Positions 61,166 to 64,000 of a stretch of 64,000 bases of DNA are shown piece after piece. The translations under genes were made by a program, and so were the position numbers. Source of the DNA: Phototrophicus methaneseepsis (lineage in GTDB: Bacteria > Chloroflexota > Anaerolineae > Aggregatilineales > Phototrophicaceae); assembly GCF_015500095.1 (NCBI RefSeq), contig NZ_CP062983.1:3286001-3350000 (forward strand), in the 5' to 3' direction. Under the pieces are notes generated by a model that was given only the letters and a program-made list of their open reading frames with translations, did no database searches and had not been told where the DNA came from. Numbering within the stretch: position 1 is the first letter of the stretch; every line of letters begins with the position of its first letter.

Positions 61166-62542
61166 ATGGCTTTTCCAGATAATTTTGTTTGGGGCGCTGC
61201 GGCAGCGAGCTACCAAATTGAAGGTGCTGCCTTTGCAGATGAAAAAGGACTCTCTGTCTGGGACGTTTTTAGCCACACACCCGGCAAAACCTGGAATGGT
61301 GATACCGGTGATGTCGCTTGCGATCACTACAATCGCTATCAAGAAGATGTCCAGGTTATGAAGCAAATCGGCTTGCAGGCTTACCGTCTGTCGATTTCAT
61401 GGCCGCGCATCCTGCCGGAAGGCGTGGGCAAGGTCAATGAGGCTGGCCTTGGATTTTATGATAAGTTGGTTGATGAGTTGCTCGAAGCAGACATCACCCC
61501 TTATGTGACTCTGTTCCACTGGGATTATCCCTGGGAGCTATACTGCCGGGGTGGTTGGCTCAATCGTGATAGTGCGGATTGGTTCGCTGACTATACAGAT
61601 ATTGTGGTGAGGGCATTGGGTGACCGCGTTAAGCATTGGATGACGCTCAATGAGCCGCCTGTATTTGTGCTTGTTGGTCATCAGGCTGGGCGCCACGCCC
61701 CTGGCGACCAATTCAGTGATCGCCATATCGCCCGCATTATTCATCATGTGTTGCTCACACATGGCAAGAGCGTACAGGCGATTCGTGCCGCATCCCCCCA
61801 GCCAGCGCAGATCAGTTGGGCACTCAATACAGATCCTTCCATCCCTGTTGTTGAAGATGAAACACATATCAATGCCGCGCGGGAAACATATTGGGGCTTA
61901 TCGAACGGTTTCTGGAATGCTGGCCTATGGTTGGACCCTGTCTTACGTGGTGAGTATCCGCAGGCTGCATTGGATCGTTGGGGCGAGTATTTGCCTATCC
62001 GCGAAGGCGACCTGGAAGAAATGAACCAGCCGCTCGATTTTGTGGGCTTGAACATCTATCGTGGGCATTATGTCGCTGTTGAGGAAGATGGCGGCTCTAA
62101 TATTCGTAGCGATGGCCGCCCAGAGCTGGAAGGCTTTGAAGAAGGGTACCCGCTGACAATGATGGATTGGCCTGTGACGCCGGAAGCACTCTACTGGGGT
62201 GCTAAATGGGTGAACGAGCGCTATGGTCTGCCGATTGCAATCACTGAAAATGGTCTTGCTTCCATGGATTGGGTCGCGGTTGATGGCGCAGTCCATGACC
62301 CGAATCGTATCGACTTCTTGAAGCGGTATCTGCGTGGGTTTGGCAAAGCGGGCGCTGATGGCATCCCGCTTCACGCTTACTTCCAATGGTCGATCTTTGA
62401 TAACTATGAATGGGCGGAAGGCTATCGTAAGCGCTTTGGCCTTGTCCACGTGAATTATCAGACACAGGAACGCATCCTGAAAGATTCTGCACATTGGTAC
62501 AGACAGGTGATTGAAAGTAACGGTGCCATCCTGGACGAGTAA
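61166..62542 (+). CDS. Beta-glucosidase, glycoside hydrolase family 1
   Basis: A 458-residue soluble enzyme without signal peptide. The family start DNFVWGAAAASYQIEGA (near residue 5) is present, the acid/base Glu lies in TLNEPP (near 165), the nucleophile Glu in AITENG (near 355), and the C-terminus contains FDNYEWAEGYRKRFGLVHV. Such enzymes hydrolyse beta-glucosides or beta-galactosides from oligosaccharides inside the cell. The complete protein is about the usual GH1 length. A 12-bp terminator follows. Confidence 0.95.
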   Translation: MAFPDNFVWGAAAASYQIEGAAFADEKGLSVWDVFSHTPGKTWNGDTGDVACDHYNRYQEDVQVMKQIGLQAYRLSISWPRILPEGVGKVNEAGLGFYDKLVDELLEADITPYVTLFHWDYPWELYCRGGWLNRDSADWFADYTDIVVRALGDRVKHWMTLNEPPVFVLVGHQAGRHAPGDQFSDRHIARIIHHVLLTHGKSVQAIRAASPQPAQISWALNTDPSIPVVEDETHINAARETYWGLSNGFWNAGLWLDPVLRGEYPQAALDRWGEYLPIREGDLEEMNQPLDFVGLNIYRGHYVAVEEDGGSNIRSDGRPELEGFEEGYPLTMMDWPVTPEALYWGAKWVNERYGLPIAITENGLASMDWVAVDGAVHDPNRIDFLKRYLRGFGKAGADGIPLHAYFQWSIFDNYEWAEGYRKRFGLVHVNYQTQERILKDSAHWYRQVIESNGAILDE

Positions 62543-62578
62543 TCCAGTCACGTTGTAATCAGCCATGCTATAGAAACT

Positions 62579-62605
62579 AAAAAGCGCCCATTATGGGCGC
62601 TTTTT
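62579..62605. terminator. Bidirectional terminator between the GH1 gene and gyrB
   Basis: AAAAAGCGCCCA (62579-62590) and TGGGCGCTTTTT (62594-62605) pair perfectly over 12 bases with a TTA loop and have A/T runs on both sides, so it can end both convergent transcripts. Confidence 0.9.
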
Positions 62606-62628
62606 GTTGAAAGCTAACTTACCGCGGC

Positions 62629-64000
62629 TTAGATATCCAGGTTTTTAACCTGCTTGGCGTTTGTCTGGATAAAACGGCGGCGGGGTGGAACACTGCTGCC
62701 CATCAGCATATCAAAGACGCGATCCGCTTCTGCGGCATCTTCGATTGTGACCTGGAGCAGCGTGCGATTTTCTGGATCCATCGTTGTCTCCCAGAGCTGG
62801 TCCGGGTTCATCTCACCCAAACCTTTATAACGCTGGAAGCTAATGCGTTCCGGATTTTTGTAATTCTTCAGGGCAGCTTCTAGCAATTCTGCATCGTTAA
62901 AGCCAGCCCGCGGATAGATATAGTCTTTCTGTTTGCCATTCTTGAACAGGTAGATTGGCGGCTGTGCAATGTATAGGTGGCCTTCCTGGATCAGCGAGAG
63001 CATATGCCGGAAGAAGAAGGTCAGCAGCAATGTGCGGATGTGGCTGCCATCGACGTCAGCATCTGTCATGATGATCACACGACCATAGCGCAGCTTACTC
63101 ACATCGAAGTCTTCATGAATGCCCGTCCCCAATGCGGAGATCATGGCCTTGATTTCATTGTTATCCAGGATTTTATCCAGGCGGGCACGCTCCGTGTTCA
63201 GGATCTTACCACGCAGCGGCAGGATGGCCTGGAAGTGGCGGTCACGACCCTGCTTGGCGGAGCCACCAGCGGAATCACCCTCAACGATGTAGATTTCTGC
63301 ATCGTCACCATGATCAGAGCAATCGGCAAGTTTGCCAGGGAGCGTGCTGCTCTCTAGCAGGCTTGGCCCGCTACGGACCAAATCACGGGCTTTACGCGCT
63401 GCTTCGCGAGCGCGCTTACTCGTCATACACTTGTCGATGATACGGCGCGCATCGCGAGGATTGAGCTCTAAGAACTCATTGAAGGCATCCGTCACAACTT
63501 GCGATACAGCACCCTGTACTTCCTGGTTCAGCAGCTTGACCTTGGTCTGGCTTTCAAACTGAGGATCAGGATGCTTAACGCTGACAATCGCTGTCAGGCC
63601 TTCCAGGGTATCATTACCGCTGAAGTTGGAGTCTTTCTCTTTAAGCAAACCAAGCTTACGTGCATGCCGGTTGATGACGCCTGTAATGGCTGAGCGTAAA
63701 CCCGTGATATGTGTACCACCATCGGGCGTGTTGATGGTGTTGGTAAAGGCGAGTTCTGTGGTTGTGGAGCCGTCTGTGTATTGGAAGGCAACTTCAACCC
63801 CAATGGTATAGGTATTGCCCTGTTTGCCTTCGAAATCCATATCACGCTCAGCATGAATGATATCATGCAGTGGACGGCGATTGCGGTTCAGGTACCTCAC
63901 GAATGAGCCCAGGCCGCCATCGAAGTAGTAGGTAATTTCACGTGCGATGGGCTTAACACGTTCGTCACGCAGCGTCAGCGTCACTTTAGGTGTGACGAAA
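62629..64000 (-). CDS. gyrB: DNA gyrase subunit B, C-terminal part
   Basis: The last 457 codons of GyrB; the N-terminal ATPase part lies beyond the right edge. The frame stays open to 64000 and reads [13 protein letters not shown] there. The transducer domain is followed by the TOPRIM motifs [12 protein letters not shown] and [15 protein letters not shown], and by the [22 protein letters not shown] segment (in part) that binds GyrA. The ending KQVKNLDI is typical of GyrB rather than ParE. Gyrase introduces negative supercoils using ATP. No sign of dnaA or an origin is seen on this side. Confidence 0.94.
   Translation of the reverse strand, partial: FVTPKVTLTLRDERVKPIAREITYYFDGGLGSFVRYLNRNRRPLHDIIHAERDMDFEGKQGNTYTIGVEVAFQYTDGSTTTELAFTNTINTPDGGTHITGLRSAITGVINRHARKLGLLKEKDSNFSGNDTLEGLTAIVSVKHPDPQFESQTKVKLLNQEVQGAVSQVVTDAFNEFLELNPRDARRIIDKCMTSKRAREAARKARDLVRSGPSLLESSTLPGKLADCSDHGDDAEIYIVEGDSAGGSAKQGRDRHFQAILPLRGKILNTERARLDKILDNNEIKAMISALGTGIHEDFDVSKLRYGRVIIMTDADVDGSHIRTLLLTFFFRHMLSLIQEGHLYIAQPPIYLFKNGKQKDYIYPRAGFNDAELLEAALKNYKNPERISFQRYKGLGEMNPDQLWETTMDPENRTLLQVTIEDAAEADRVFDMLMGSSVPPRRRFIQTNAKQVKNLDI

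Overview
The window looks like a bacterial chromosome segment from the phylum Chloroflexota, most likely class Anaerolineae. The hints are the protein style (Thr/Pro/Glu-rich linkers in exported proteins, DUF4397 proteins, an FhaA/FhaB pair beside RodA), moderate GC, and gene families I recognise from that group. The assignment rests on recall, not a search. There are no rRNA or tRNA genes, CRISPR arrays, insertion sequences or integrases. Both edges cut a gene: ffh (5' end only) at the left and gyrB (3' part) at the right.

Layout. 1-84: start of ffh with a good sigma70-type promoter. 236-6703 (-): a tight run of C39-like peptidase/TPR protein, murJ, a small unknown protein, an MBL-fold hydrolase, an alkaline-phosphatase-superfamily enzyme and an MFS transporter. 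6869-8029 (+): a UPF0104-type membrane protein. 8026-14864 (-): an fhaA-fhaB-rodA-pbpA set with gmd-like, SDR and mtnP genes inserted. The pbpA-like protein has lost all three transpeptidase motifs. 15015-17936 (-): a parvulin-type isomerase and rpsF-ssb-rpsR with a candidate S6:S18 leader. 18017-26673 (-): surface glycan genes (ligase/polymerase, YfhO-like, GT4, GT2, Gmd, Rmd) with tatD embedded. 26809-31694 (-): two exported DUF4397 proteins.

31850-34236 (-): ahcY and an adenosine-kinase-like gene (S-adenosylhomocysteine recycling). 34391-37992: pncB, an orphan CpaF-like ATPase and a nicotinamidase-like hydrolase. 38085-40505: a DsbA-like protein and pyrimidine-nucleoside phosphorylase. 40502-47262 (-): alaS, a membrane-anchored baseplate-J-like protein, ruvX, mltG and a substrate-binding lipoprotein. 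47459-49630: tyrS, a 58-residue membrane protein and a cyclic-nucleotide-binding protein. 49785-51790 (+): rtcB and a CoA-transferase beta-like gene. 51791-55411 (-): a peptide-type binding protein, secG and ctpA. 55550-56997 (+): a degenerate ADP-ribosylglycohydrolase-like gene overlapping a CoA-transferase alpha-like gene. 57009-60995 (+): a TPP riboswitch followed by thiB-thiP-thiQ. 61166-62542 (+): a GH1 beta-glucosidase. 62629-64000 (-): gyrB.

The themes are cell envelope construction (murJ, rodA, pseudo-PBP, mltG, glycan genes), cofactor economy (NAD salvage, thiamine uptake, SAH/MTA recycling) and core translation. The strongest candidates for something undescribed are the motif-less PBP coupled to an apparently intact RodA, the orphan CpaF-like ATPase next to NAD-salvage genes, and the degenerate ARH-like protein co-translated with a CoA-transferase subunit whose likely partner lies 4.4 kb away.
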